Part shown: positions 1 to 8,958 of the stretch, piece after piece | Numbering within the stretch: position 1 is the first letter of the stretch | Layout: each line of letters begins with the position of its first letter | NCBI GenBank assembly: GCA_001553355.1 | Contig: KQ960818.1 | Coordinates: forward strand, 29,493 to 93,492 | From: Veillonellaceae bacterium DNF00626 | GTDB taxonomy: Bacteria; Bacillota; Negativicutes; Veillonellales; Dialisteraceae | Reading direction: 5' to 3' | Length of the DNA: 64,000 nt | The notes under the pieces: model-generated | The model's database searches: none | The model's input: the letters and a program-made list of their open reading frames with translations, nothing else | What the model was told of the DNA's origin: nothing | Program-made: the position numbers and the translations under genes

Positions 1-123
1 GATTCACCGAGTAAACATTAACACTTACCGCTTAGCCACTCATCTTTCCTATTTCCAAGAAAGATACTATAATAAGTAATATATAGTTAAAAGCTTAAAA
101 GAATTATCTAAAGGAGGCCTTTT

Positions 124-618
124 ATGAAGCGATTATTTTTGTTTTTCTTCTTATTGCTATCTATCCCATTCCATACTTCTGCCATTTCATTAGATGAACT
201 GCAAGATAATCCCCAACAATATCAAATGATCTACCAAAGTTCTGAACATGCTCTCTTCGTTGACTCCGACTCCATAGAATCCTTAAGATATTCACCTCCA
301 TACTATACTTTGAAGTGTACATCCTATTTTGTTGATTATTTATATAACGTCATTGGATCATTTACCATGAATATTAGTTATGATATATCTTATCGAGATT
401 TTAATCCCAACAAAAGAAAAATATCTGAACTTGGCATCTATAGCTCTAGATATCTTGAAGATATTTGGTCTTTAAACGGTAATTATCAACCTTCTTCTCC
501 ATCGTTTGATAATAGAAACGGTTACATTGGTTCTCCTTTCTATCACGTTGCAAACTATTTATTTTACAAAGCCTATGACGAATATTACGGCCCACGATTT
601 GGTAATACATTATATTAA
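124..618 (+). CDS. Secreted hypothetical protein with signal peptide
   Basis: I do not recognise the family. The 164-residue product starts with a clear signal peptide: Lys2-Arg3, a hydrophobic run over residues 4-16, and a likely cut after Ser-Ala at about residue 20. The mature part is rich in Tyr, Ser and Asp with no Cys pairs or catalytic motif that I can see, so a periplasmic or cell-surface location is inferred. The start is supported by an AAAGGAGG ribosome site just upstream, and a TATAAT -10 element lies at 68-73. It stands alone, facing the end of the exporter operon on the other strand. Gene call good; function unknown. Confidence 0.8.
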   Translation: MKRLFLFFFLLLSIPFHTSAISLDELQDNPQQYQMIYQSSEHALFVDSDSIESLRYSPPYYTLKCTSYFVDYLYNVIGSFTMNISYDISYRDFNPNKRKISELGIYSSRYLEDIWSLNGNYQPSSPSFDNRNGYIGSPFYHVANYLFYKAYDEYYGPRFGNTLY

Positions 619-628
619 CTAATCACTA

Positions 629-660
629 CCGGACAGATTCATACATCTGCCCGTTTTTTT
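629..660 (+). terminator. Terminator after the secreted protein
   Basis: A CGG/CCG and CAGAT/ATCTG hairpin with one unpaired A is followed by seven T. It sits 11 bases after the stop codon and reads in the gene's direction. Confidence 0.65.
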
Positions 661-722
661 ATCCAAAAAATTGTTGCAAAAGCAAAATTATATGGTATCC
701 ATAAAACAAGTACTGTCAATGC

Positions 723-761
723 AAAAATCCCTCAAGACATTTGCTTTCGAGGGATTTTTTT
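723..761 (-). terminator. Terminator of the exporter operon
   Basis: AAAAATCCCTC pairs with GAGGGATTTTT around a 15-base loop. On the minus strand it ends in a T-run. The hairpin touches the stop codon of the permease gene at 760-762. Confidence 0.8.
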
Positions 762-1974
762 ATTCGTAATGTAATGCTTCAATGGGATCTAATTTCGCCG
801 CTTTTCTGGCGGGATATACGCCAAAGATGAGGCCTAAGATGACGGAGAATAGGAATGATCCCGTAATCGGTACGGGGGATATCACTACCGAGACAGCGGA
901 AACTAAGGAAATTCCCATGGATATCAATACGCCTAAGAGAATACCCAAAACGCCACCGGCTAGGCTTACCGTAATAGATTCAATTAGAAATTGGGTGATA
1001 ATCATCCCATAGGTCGCCCCTATGGCTTTTCGTATGCCTATTTCTTTTGTTCTTTCTGTGACGGAAACGAGCATGATATTCATAATGCCGATACCGCCGA
1101 CTAAAAGGGAAATAGCGGCAATGCTGCCTAAGAAGAGCGTCAACGTTCTTGTATTGGCTTCTATGGCGGCTAATATTTCTTTGGAGTTTTGTATGGTGAA
1201 ATCGTTTTCTCGTCCGGGCAAAATGCCATGTCTGGTACGCAAAAGATTGGTCACGTCTTTTTCTACTTGCAGTAATATATCACTACTTGTGCCATTAAGT
1301 ACAATGCGACTGACGAAATTAACGCCAAGCATTCGTTCTTGCATGGTGGTAAAAGGGCAGAAAATAAAATCGTCTTGGTCAAAATAGGTGAATCCTTTTT
1401 CTTTGGTTACTCCTATGACGGTAAAGGAATTCCCCTGTATACGAATTTTTTTGCCTATGGGAGATTCATTTCTAAAGAGTGCATTTGCTACGGTATGTCC
1501 GATGACGCAAACTCTTTTTCTGTGATTATATTCTTCATCATTCCAAAAGCGACCTCGTTCTATTTTCATATTTTGCAGAATGGCATATTCCGCTGTCACG
1601 CCACTCACGGCGGTGGTCCAATTTCTATTTTTATTAACCGCTGTATAGGTGAAATTAAGTAGAGGTGTCGCATATCTGATATTGGGTAATTTTTTTATTG
1701 CTTCGTAATCTTTATAGGATAGGCTATGCGCTGCTCCGGGAGATAGTCGTATCCCCGGTTTTCTGATTCCTCCCGGCATGACGGCTATTTCATTATTGGC
1801 TAATCCTGCCATATTTTTTTCTATGTCTTTTTGTACGCCATAGCCTAAGGACATAAGGGTGATGACCGCCGCTACGCCAATAATGATGCCGAGCATGGTT
1901 AGAAGTGAGCGCATTTTATTGCTGAATAGTGATTGAAATGCCATCACGATACTTTCGATATAAATATTTGTCAT
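760..1974 (-). CDS. MacB-type ABC transporter permease (FtsX fold)
   Basis: Membrane subunit of a MacAB/YknXYZ-type exporter, 404 residues. It has one transmembrane helix at about residues 20-43 (the LLTMLGIIIGVAAV region), a large extracytoplasmic MacB core domain at about 50-260, and three C-terminal helices that form the FtsX domain, including the ERTKEIGIRKAIGA coupling motif typical of the family. The ATPase is a separate protein encoded just upstream, overlapping by 4 bases, unlike fused MacB of Proteobacteria. Family members export peptides, antibiotics or lipoproteins by mechanotransmission; the substrate here cannot be told from sequence. Confidence 0.93.
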   Translation of the reverse strand: MTNIYIESIVMAFQSLFSNKMRSLLTMLGIIIGVAAVITLMSLGYGVQKDIEKNMAGLANNEIAVMPGGIRKPGIRLSPGAAHSLSYKDYEAIKKLPNIRYATPLLNFTYTAVNKNRNWTTAVSGVTAEYAILQNMKIERGRFWNDEEYNHRKRVCVIGHTVANALFRNESPIGKKIRIQGNSFTVIGVTKEKGFTYFDQDDFIFCPFTTMQERMLGVNFVSRIVLNGTSSDILLQVEKDVTNLLRTRHGILPGRENDFTIQNSKEILAAIEANTRTLTLFLGSIAAISLLVGGIGIMNIMLVSVTERTKEIGIRKAIGATYGMIITQFLIESITVSLAGGVLGILLGVLISMGISLVSAVSVVISPVPITGSFLFSVILGLIFGVYPARKAAKLDPIEALHYE

Positions 1975-2681
1975 CGTTCTTCCCTTTCTGTATCATGACT
2001 TATTTGTCCATCTGACAGGATAATATGCCGTCTTGCGTAAAGAGCTACGTCATCTTCGTGAGTAACGAGAATAATGGTTTTCCCTATGTCGGAAAGTTCT
2101 GTAAATATGTCCATAATTTCTTTCGTTGATCCACTATCTAAATTCCCCGTGGGTTCATCTGCCATGATAATAGCCGGATTATTCACCAATGCCCGAGCTA
2201 TCGCCACTCTTTGTCTTTGTCCGCCGGACAATTCTGCCGGCATGTGATTCATCCGCTCCCCTAATCCTACGGATTTTAATATTTTTTCCGCACGTTCTCT
2301 TCTTTCTTTTTTAAATATTTTTCCATAAATCATGGGTAATATCACGTTATCTACTGCCGACAATCGAGGCAAAAGGTTAAAACTTTGAAATATAAAACCT
2401 ATTTTTTTATTTCTTGTATAAGCTAATTCATTATCGTTCAAGGTGGAAACTTCATCGCCGTCCAAAAGATAGGAACCGACGGTAGGCCGATCCAAACAGC
2501 CTAAAATATTCATTAATGTAGATTTCCCGGCGCCTGATGAGCCCATAATGGATACAAATTCTTTCTTTTTTATTTGCAGATTAATATCGCTTAATACGTC
2601 TATTTTTTCTTCGCCGATATGATAACTTTTCCCGATATGTCGCAGTTCTATAACAGGAATATTCTGTGTATTCGTTTCCAT
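1971..2681 (-). CDS. ABC transporter ATPase of the MacB/LolD/YknY group
   Basis: Cytoplasmic ATPase of the exporter, 236 residues. Walker A GSSGAGKST is at residues 47-55, the signature LSGGQRQR at about 151, and Walker B followed by the catalytic Glu in the IIMADEPTG segment at about 171, with the H-loop in LVTHEDD. The length and motif spelling fit the LolD/MacB group rather than importers. It sits between the adaptor gene (3-base gap) and the permease gene (4-base overlap), so the three subunits are probably translated from one message. Confidence 0.95.
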   Translation of the reverse strand: METNTQNIPVIELRHIGKSYHIGEEKIDVLSDINLQIKKKEFVSIMGSSGAGKSTLMNILGCLDRPTVGSYLLDGDEVSTLNDNELAYTRNKKIGFIFQSFNLLPRLSAVDNVILPMIYGKIFKKERRERAEKILKSVGLGERMNHMPAELSGGQRQRVAIARALVNNPAIIMADEPTGNLDSGSTKEIMDIFTELSDIGKTIILVTHEDDVALYARRHIILSDGQISHDTEREER

Positions 2682-2684
2682 GAA

Positions 2685-3776
2685 TTATACTCCTACCACG
2701 GCAGCGCCTTTTTTACCATGCACATGCATTTCTTCCGGCAACGTACCTCCCACTACAATTTCATCGTGTTCTTCTAAGCCGGAAAGCACTTGTACGTCTG
2801 TATCGGTAGTCATACCGGTATCAATATATACTTTGCTCAATCCTTGATCTGTATTTTTGTATACATAAGAGCCTTTAGCATCACTCCGTATAGCGCTGAC
2901 AGGTACGATAAGCGCATCGGATATTTCATTTCCCGTAATTTCTGCTCGTGCTGTCATGGACGGATAAAGTCCCTCTATTTCATCATCATTAACCAACACG
3001 TATACAGGATAGTACACCACTGATGAGTTCCCTGCTTGATTCTTTGCCGTATTTTCTTTTTTAGAAATATCAGTCACGATACCGTGATAAGTTTTCCCCG
3101 GATAGGCGTCTACAGTGAAATCCACTTTCTGTCCGATTTTCACTGCCCCGATGTCCGTTTCGTCTACGAGCAATTTTATTTTCATTGCCGATAAATCTGC
3201 TACTGACGCGATAACCATTTGACTTGCCAAGCCTTGAGAAACCGTTTCCCCACTCTTCATCGGTTCTCCGATAATCACGCCATCCATAGGCGACACAATC
3301 ACCGTATCATGAACATCGACCTTCGCTTTATCATAAGATTCTTTGGCATTTAAATACGCTAATTTCGCATCATCAAGCATTTGGAAGGAAATAGCACCTT
3401 CATCATACAAGTTAGATAATCTTTGATAATGAGATTCCTTATTCCGCAAGGTATTTTCTGCTTCTTTCATGATAGATGTCAATGACTTGGAACTGATATC
3501 GGCTAATATTTGTCCCTTATGAACTACTTCATTTTGTTTCACATAAACATGTTCCAGTGTACCTGATGCCGTCGCAGATAAATCCACCGTTTTAATAGCT
3601 TCAATCGTTCCGGTAGCATCAATCACTTTCGTCATTGTTCCTTTTTTGACTTCTCCCAAGGTGTACAAGGGCGGCGTCTCTTTTTTCCAAGGTGACCATA
3701 GAAATATACCGACTATCAATAGTAAAACCACCACAATCAGCATAAAAATTTTCTGTTTTTTCCCACTTTTTTTCAT
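2685..3776 (-). CDS. Periplasmic adaptor subunit (MacA/YknX, HlyD family)
   Basis: Membrane-fusion subunit of the exporter, 363 residues. A single N-terminal membrane anchor lies at about residues 9-28 after a Lys-rich start. Then come a lipoyl/barrel-sandwich half (GTLEHVYVKQNEVVHKGQ), a helical hairpin at about 118-150, the second lipoyl half (IVSPMDGVIIGEPMKSGE) and a beta-barrel with a C-terminal membrane-proximal domain. It is first in the operon adaptor-ATPase-permease. In diderm hosts such adaptors dock to a TolC-like channel; none is encoded in this window. Confidence 0.92.
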   Translation of the reverse strand: MKKSGKKQKIFMLIVVVLLLIVGIFLWSPWKKETPPLYTLGEVKKGTMTKVIDATGTIEAIKTVDLSATASGTLEHVYVKQNEVVHKGQILADISSKSLTSIMKEAENTLRNKESHYQRLSNLYDEGAISFQMLDDAKLAYLNAKESYDKAKVDVHDTVIVSPMDGVIIGEPMKSGETVSQGLASQMVIASVADLSAMKIKLLVDETDIGAVKIGQKVDFTVDAYPGKTYHGIVTDISKKENTAKNQAGNSSVVYYPVYVLVNDDEIEGLYPSMTARAEITGNEISDALIVPVSAIRSDAKGSYVYKNTDQGLSKVYIDTGMTTDTDVQVLSGLEEHDEIVVGGTLPEEMHVHGKKGAAVVGV

Positions 3777-3989
3777 TTTTCCACCATCAATTCTTGCACC
3801 ATTTTTATATACATTTCTTTTTCTTAATTAATTACTAAATACATGATATTACATGAAATCACTAAAAACAAGATTTCCCCGTCAATAACGACTCTCTGCC
3901 ATCGGATTCACAATTTCTTTGAGTTTTACGCTACACTATGTATCAAACAAGCTGAATGGCGAAAATGAGGGAAAACATGAGCAAAACAA
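3777..3989. other. Intergenic stretch upstream of the exporter operon
   Basis: No gene is supported here. The stretch must hold the promoter of the minus-strand exporter operon, but I could not fix a convincing -35/-10 pair. Short open frames in it lack ribosome sites. Its far end runs into the terminator and guaA remnant that mark the left edge of the island. Confidence 0.5.
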
Positions 3990-4019
3990 AAAGACCATCG
4001 TATAAAACCTATGGTCTTT
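3990..4019 (-). terminator. Displaced guaA terminator at the left island edge
   Basis: AAAGACCAT at 3990-3998 pairs perfectly with ATGGTCTTT at 4011-4019. On the minus strand the hairpin ends in a T-run. It lies 26 bases past the guaA-like stop codon remnant (4045-4047) and resembles the hairpin after the intact guaA at 12417-12441, so it is probably the original guaA terminator left behind by integration. Confidence 0.75.
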
Positions 4020-4044
4020 CTTCGTATTTCTTTCATTATTTGAA

Positions 4045-4060
4045 TTACTCCCACTCGATA
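4045..4060 (-). other. Left attachment-site remnant (copy of the guaA 3' end)
   Basis: Read on the minus strand, this stretch encodes Ile-Glu-Trp-Glu-stop, the same last residues as GuaA. Twelve bases (TCCCACTCGATA, 4049-4060) are identical to 12550-12561 at the end of intact guaA. The 3' end of guaA is a known insertion site for integrative elements, so this is most simply read as attL, with attR at the live gene. Short, but the placement next to a guaA-like terminator supports it. Confidence 0.78.
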
Positions 4061-4172
4061 TGTCCATTGATATCATTTTGTATAAATGGCGTAAAATCAG
4101 GTTTTTTATTATCGAATTTATCCTTATTATCCATTTTATTTCTGCTTCTCTGATTTTTTGCAAGCACGGATA

Positions 4173-5171
4173 TCACTCCAAAACATCAGATTTAGAACAC
4201 CAAGCTTTCATATCATTTGTCTTTACACCTGCAAATATAGAATACAACTCTGATGAAAATGATTCTTTTAACGCTTCAATTTTATCATTTATCTCCTTCT
4301 CAATTTGATTTTCAGCCATATCTTTTATATAAAACATATATACATATCCATAATCTACTAATCTCGAATCCTTAGCAAGATGAATAGCATATTTATTGAG
4401 TTGATTTATACCATCTTCAATTCTTGTAAATATATTATAGAAAGTCTTACCTTCATAATATTTTTTTTCAAACGAAAATTTTACTTCAATAATTGCACGT
4501 TGATTCCCATCATTTAAATAAATATCTACGGATTCTTCATCATTTAAATAATCAGTGCAAAATTCTACAGAAACTTCTCCTCGCATATTATTTTGTAGGT
4601 ATTTCATCAATATATTTCTAAGCTCATGCTCTCTAACCTCTTTTTTTATAACTTTGTCGTGAGAAAAACACTCATAATAATACTCTTTTTTATATCTACA
4701 ATTAATTTTAAAATGTTCAAATACTTCGTCAAGTTCAGAAACAGGATGCAATATTTTTAGCCTTTCCTGCATTTTCTTGTTTTTTTCCAAGCAGGAATCT
4801 ACTTCCTCATTTATTTTACCATCAGAATATAAAAACTCTATTCCATCATTAACGATAAAAGAATGACCTTTGTATGTTTTTAATTTTTCTTCAACAATGT
4901 TTATAATTGTCAACTGATTTATCTCTTTAGGATTACCCAATTTTTCTTCAGTACAAGTTCCATCACTATTAATAATAACCCATAAAAAATTTGATACCTT
5001 TGCTTTTTCTATTAAATCTTTGATACTTAGATAATATCTTTGAAAATATAACAAATCATCCATGCTAATAATAACAGCTTTTCCCATACTGGCAATTTGT
5101 GATAATATTTTACTTTCACTGAGAAAAGGGCTGCTTTCACTAGCCTGTTGTATGAAGCCTCTATCTCTCAT
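4173..5171 (-). CDS. Putative PD-(D/E)XK nuclease, effector of the defence module
   Basis: 332 residues, AT-rich, not matched to a named family. Near the C-terminus there is an Asp at about residue 216 in VDIYL, then IIEVKF with Glu229 and Lys231: the D...ExK layout of the restriction-endonuclease fold. A long helix precedes it (about 180-195), as in that fold. The N-terminal 150 residues are unassigned. The ATG at 5171 is chosen because AAAGGGG lies 7 bases upstream; a GTG 3 bases earlier is possible. It overlaps the previous gene by 11 bases. By position and motif it is the likely DNA-cutting effector. Fold call moderate; role inferred. Confidence 0.68.
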   Translation of the reverse strand: MRDRGFIQQASESSPFLSESKILSQIASMGKAVIISMDDLLYFQRYYLSIKDLIEKAKVSNFLWVIINSDGTCTEEKLGNPKEINQLTIINIVEEKLKTYKGHSFIVNDGIEFLYSDGKINEEVDSCLEKNKKMQERLKILHPVSELDEVFEHFKINCRYKKEYYYECFSHDKVIKKEVREHELRNILMKYLQNNMRGEVSVEFCTDYLNDEESVDIYLNDGNQRAIIEVKFSFEKKYYEGKTFYNIFTRIEDGINQLNKYAIHLAKDSRLVDYGYVYMFYIKDMAENQIEKEINDKIEALKESFSSELYSIFAGVKTNDMKAWCSKSDVLE

Positions 5172-5769
5172 CACTTTTCCCCTTTAAATACTTTTCAAAC
5201 ACATAATCTAACCAACTTGTAAAAACGTCATACTTATCTAACCTATTATTAAAGTTATTTATTGCACTATTTTCAAATTCCAAAAGCAATTCCTTTAATT
5301 TATTATTTGAGAGATTTATTGATTTTTTTCCTCTACTAATTGCATCTTCAACATTTGGCTCACTAAAAAACACAGCTAATATTACATCTTCACTATACGA
5401 AGATATTATTTCAGCGAAGTACAATATTCTATTAAGATCCTCCTTCATCTTAGAACTTGATTTATACATAGAATCTACATAATTGATTAGCTCTTCTTTG
5501 ACATATATTTCAAAAGATGCTTTTATATCAATATAATCCCGAGTATTAATCTCATTTAATGCCTCTGTCAATTCCAAAACATTATTGATTCCCAAATCCT
5601 TATCAACAATAAAATTTTCATTAATTTTTTCATAATTCCCAAGATAATCGCATACAACATCATATATGTATACATATCTAAATAATGTATATTTAGATAC
5701 CTTTTTATTCTTTAGTGCATACAAAAACAAACATATGTAATATTCTAATTTTTTTATTTGCTTATCCAT
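5161..5769 (-). CDS. Small helical protein, possible ABC-three-component middle component
   Basis: 202 residues, Lys/Asn/Tyr/Ile-rich and predicted mostly helical. Residues 1-45 could form a winged-helix-like start. No catalytic motif is visible. It lies one base after the SMC-like ATPase gene and overlaps the nuclease gene. In Lamassu and other ABC-three-component systems a protein of about this size, with no enzymatic motif, links ATPase and effector; I assign it that role from size and position only. No sequence match is claimed. Confidence 0.55.
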   Translation of the reverse strand: MDKQIKKLEYYICLFLYALKNKKVSKYTLFRYVYIYDVVCDYLGNYEKINENFIVDKDLGINNVLELTEALNEINTRDYIDIKASFEIYVKEELINYVDSMYKSSSKMKEDLNRILYFAEIISSYSEDVILAVFFSEPNVEDAISRGKKSINLSNNKLKELLLEFENSAINNFNNRLDKYDVFTSWLDYVFEKYLKGKSDER

Positions 5770-5770
5770 A

Positions 5771-7660
5771 TTATTCCTCCAAAAAACTATAAAACTCCAA
5801 CTGTTTTATTTCATCAAATTGTTTCTGTGCAAGAGTAGATTTTTCGAGTAAATTAATTAGCGCATACTCTTTTTTATATCTCTCTACAAGTAAATTTATT
5901 AATCTGCTATTTCTTGCATTAGCGGACATAAATAATGTATTTCCTGAATCGATAAAGTAGCTAAATGTTTTAACAGCATTGGTCTCAAAGAAATAATCCA
6001 ATGTGCTATCTGGTGTTTCACTAATAAAATAGGAATCCTTATGGAAAAATTCTAATGTGGCAAGTCTATATGCCATATCCACAAATATTCTTTGTGATTC
6101 TGATAATGTCATTTCTGATTCTCTCTCTGTTTCATTTAAGAAGAATTTAAAAAAAGCTTCATCTGATTTCCCAACTAATTCAAGCCTTACATTGCTATCA
6201 TTACCTAAAAATGAATATGCATATTTCTTAAATACCGTACTGTAGTCTTGAAATCTATCTAAAACATAAGCATCAATTTCTAATGCCAGCTTTTTTTCTC
6301 TTTGTTTAGTTTGCTCTAACAATTCATGATACTCTTGTTTTTTTAATTCAAGTTGTTGATATTTCGCAAAATTATCATCACTTGTTAAATCTAAAGTTTT
6401 CTTAATTTTTTGTTGTTTTTCAATTACTTTAAACAATTCTTTATTTTCTTCGCTCAATAGTTTTTTTATTTTTAAAATTTCTTTATTTATCAAAGAATAA
6501 TTATTTTGGAGATATCTCTTTTCGTTGTCTAAATTTTTTCTTTCAATTTCTAACCTATTTAAATCTATATTTTTTCTTATCTTTATTGATTTATTGCAAT
6601 AAAAGCACTTGTCTACCTCCAATATCTTATTCACATGATTTTCTCCACAAAACGGACAAACATCGGCTAATATCGATGGCACATATTTATTATATATTTT
6701 CTGATATTTATCTGGGAAGACATTGTTATACCATTGTTGTTCAATCTCCAGTAATTGTTTTCCTACACTTTCAAAATCAATCCTGTTTTGTTTGCTTTCT
6801 CTCTCTTTTTTACTAAGTTCTTGCTCATGTTTACTAATCCTTTTCTTTTTTTCAGAAATATTATTATCAATGCTTTGTAAATCTTCCAAAGAATACTGAG
6901 ATTTTATTGTGTTTTTTTTGCTCAAGTCTTCTCCTAAAAATTCTTTAATCATAGACATTTTATAAGAGGTTAAGCGCTCCTGGCTGTCATATTTTTTTAT
7001 TAATTTCTGTACTTCATCATACTCAAAGTATTTCTCTGTTGGCATAAACTTACTTAAAATTAACTTTGTCATATTCTGATTCCAAAATGATAAATCTCTA
7101 GACTCTGTAAAAAACATAATTTCAGTAAGCATTAACATAAATGCATTAATATCAGGAAAATTTGATGATTTTTCAAGATGTTTATGATATCTATCAATCA
7201 AATACCTATCTATATTTTGATCATCTTGCCCAAAATATTTTTTTTCATACGTATCATAATTTACATTTTCACCAGAAATCTCTTCATTGTTAATGAACAC
7301 TTTTTTCAGCCTATGCTCATATAAGCTATGAATAACTTCATACTTATCATTTCCTAAATAAAATATAACTCGCACTTCCGCTTTATCTGACTGTTCACGC
7401 ATTCTATTTCTAAAATAGTATTTTTCAAAAGTTGGTCTCTTTAATTTTTGCTGTTCTTTCCAATTTCTTGATTGTACCTGCCCAATATATGGTCCAATTA
7501 CAGCATATTGCATGATATTTAAAAAAGTTGTTTTTCCTAACCCATTTGTTCCAAAAACAAGATTAATTTTTTCTGAAAATGTTACATCAAAAGGACATAT
7601 ATATAAGTCATAATTATAAATATGCAATTCTTTTATCTTGGGCAAACAATAAATTTTCAT
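5771..7660 (-). CDS. SMC/Rad50-like ATPase with a four-cysteine zinc knuckle
   Basis: 629 residues. Walker A GTNGLGKTT is at 37-45. Coiled-coil arms span about 260-310 and 365-465, and between them lies a zinc-binding CPFC (Cys335, Cys338) and CFYC (Cys352, Cys355) knuckle. A signature-like TLSESQR is at 518-524. The Walker B region reads FISETPDSTLD (about 545-555): aligned on the Pro and final Asp, it has Glu-Thr where canonical ABC ATPases have Asp-Glu. It is much shorter than true SMC or SbcC, as in defence ATPases. It starts 8 bases after the methyltransferase gene and ends one base before the small helical gene, so all belong to one operon. Confidence 0.85.
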   Translation of the reverse strand: MKIYCLPKIKELHIYNYDLYICPFDVTFSEKINLVFGTNGLGKTTFLNIMQYAVIGPYIGQVQSRNWKEQQKLKRPTFEKYYFRNRMREQSDKAEVRVIFYLGNDKYEVIHSLYEHRLKKVFINNEEISGENVNYDTYEKKYFGQDDQNIDRYLIDRYHKHLEKSSNFPDINAFMLMLTEIMFFTESRDLSFWNQNMTKLILSKFMPTEKYFEYDEVQKLIKKYDSQERLTSYKMSMIKEFLGEDLSKKNTIKSQYSLEDLQSIDNNISEKKKRISKHEQELSKKERESKQNRIDFESVGKQLLEIEQQWYNNVFPDKYQKIYNKYVPSILADVCPFCGENHVNKILEVDKCFYCNKSIKIRKNIDLNRLEIERKNLDNEKRYLQNNYSLINKEILKIKKLLSEENKELFKVIEKQQKIKKTLDLTSDDNFAKYQQLELKKQEYHELLEQTKQREKKLALEIDAYVLDRFQDYSTVFKKYAYSFLGNDSNVRLELVGKSDEAFFKFFLNETERESEMTLSESQRIFVDMAYRLATLEFFHKDSYFISETPDSTLDYFFETNAVKTFSYFIDSGNTLFMSANARNSRLINLLVERYKKEYALINLLEKSTLAQKQFDEIKQLEFYSFLEE

Positions 7661-7668
7661 TTGATCAC

Positions 7669-8937
7669 CTACTTTTCCATTACAATAACGCCTTCTAGCA
7701 AATTTTCTATTTGCTCCTTTTGCTGAGGACTTGGTTTTAGTTTTCTGGCTTTTCTAATTTCAATGACTTTAAATCCCTCACTTTCGGCTATTTCAGCACA
7801 AATTTCCAGAGTATTTATCATAACATTAAAATATGCGGAATTTGAAACATTAAAATATATTCGTCCTCCAAGTTTCACCTTTTTATAGATAACATGGAAT
7901 ATTTTTTGCATATCAACAAAATACAATCTTACCATATCTAATATCGAAGAATTCCACATCTCTTGATCTCCTGAACAGTCTTTTAGCAACTTAAGCGTAC
8001 TATCTAAAGTTTTATTATTTATACTTTCATTGTCTTGCCACTTTATCTGAACATGAGATCTAAGAGTTTTCTCTCTTAGTTCTCTGACCTCTTCATAATT
8101 ATTTGTTAATCCTAGTGTTTTTAGTTCCAACATGTAAGTATCTGTATAATCACGAGAATTTAAGTAAGGTGGAGAAGTTATTACTAGATCTATACTGTTA
8201 TTTTCAACTTCCTTCTCAATTCCTACACGAGAATCTTCATTAAATAAAATATTCTGATTATTTTGTGCAGTCTTCTTGATTGATTGAATATCTTTTTTTA
8301 TCTCTTTATTTATTTTATCGTCGAATTTTTTAAAAACATCAGCTTCTGAAAGGGTTATTTCCTCCCAATTCTTCTTATATGATAAACATTTTCCATTTCT
8401 ATATAAATTACTTACATCCAAAAGAATAGACGACAAAACCACAAAAAATAAATTTTTATATTTTTCCTCTTTTATTAAGTCTATAGCCATTTTTAATTTT
8501 TGAACAGCCAGCCCAACAATTTTATCATAATTCCACTTTCTCTTATTATTCCCTTCATATAGAGTAGAAAAAGCAGTTGTAAGATCTGCATTAATAACAG
8601 CACGTTTAGTTTGTACAAAATCATGCCATGATTCTACTTTACTTAAATCATAATCATTTTCCAATTTAACTTTTGCGATAATATACATTAACGGATTGAT
8701 TTCAAATGAATAGCAAGGAATATTATTATGTTGCAACTCCAGAGAGGTCGTTCCACTTCCTGAAAAAGGCTCTAAACACACTAAATCTTTTTTATTAACT
8801 TCATCTATAATAGATTTAATGAATTCTTTTGAATAGCCTTCTACAAATGGATACCATCTATGAATAGGCTCTTTTTTGTTTTTGTTAAATTGCATAATTC
8901 TACCGTATTCTTGATAGTAATCCACATATTTGAACAT
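7669..8937 (-). CDS. DNA amino-methyltransferase (N6-adenine or N4-cytosine)
   Basis: 422 residues. The SAM-binding motif LEPFSGSGTTSLEL is near residues 55-68 (FSGSG at 58-62) and the catalytic TSPPY at 254-258 in the sequence VITSPPYLNSRDY. TSPPY marks amino-methyltransferases of the N4C/N6A type and, with motif I first, the layout is not the common beta class. About 180 residues between the motifs could hold target recognition. It is the first gene of the four-gene module, 8 bases before the ATPase. It may mark self DNA for the nuclease, but could also act alone. Enzyme class sure; specificity unknown. Confidence 0.87.
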   Translation of the reverse strand: MFKYVDYYQEYGRIMQFNKNKKEPIHRWYPFVEGYSKEFIKSIIDEVNKKDLVCLEPFSGSGTTSLELQHNNIPCYSFEINPLMYIIAKVKLENDYDLSKVESWHDFVQTKRAVINADLTTAFSTLYEGNNKRKWNYDKIVGLAVQKLKMAIDLIKEEKYKNLFFVVLSSILLDVSNLYRNGKCLSYKKNWEEITLSEADVFKKFDDKINKEIKKDIQSIKKTAQNNQNILFNEDSRVGIEKEVENNSIDLVITSPPYLNSRDYTDTYMLELKTLGLTNNYEEVRELREKTLRSHVQIKWQDNESINNKTLDSTLKLLKDCSGDQEMWNSSILDMVRLYFVDMQKIFHVIYKKVKLGGRIYFNVSNSAYFNVMINTLEICAEIAESEGFKVIEIRKARKLKPSPQQKEQIENLLEGVIVMEK

Positions 8938-8958
8938 TATTCCACCTCCCTATTATGA

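Noticed and set aside
3936-4163. 75-residue minus-strand reading frame
   Set aside because: It spans the terminator and the guaA remnant and lacks a ribosome site.
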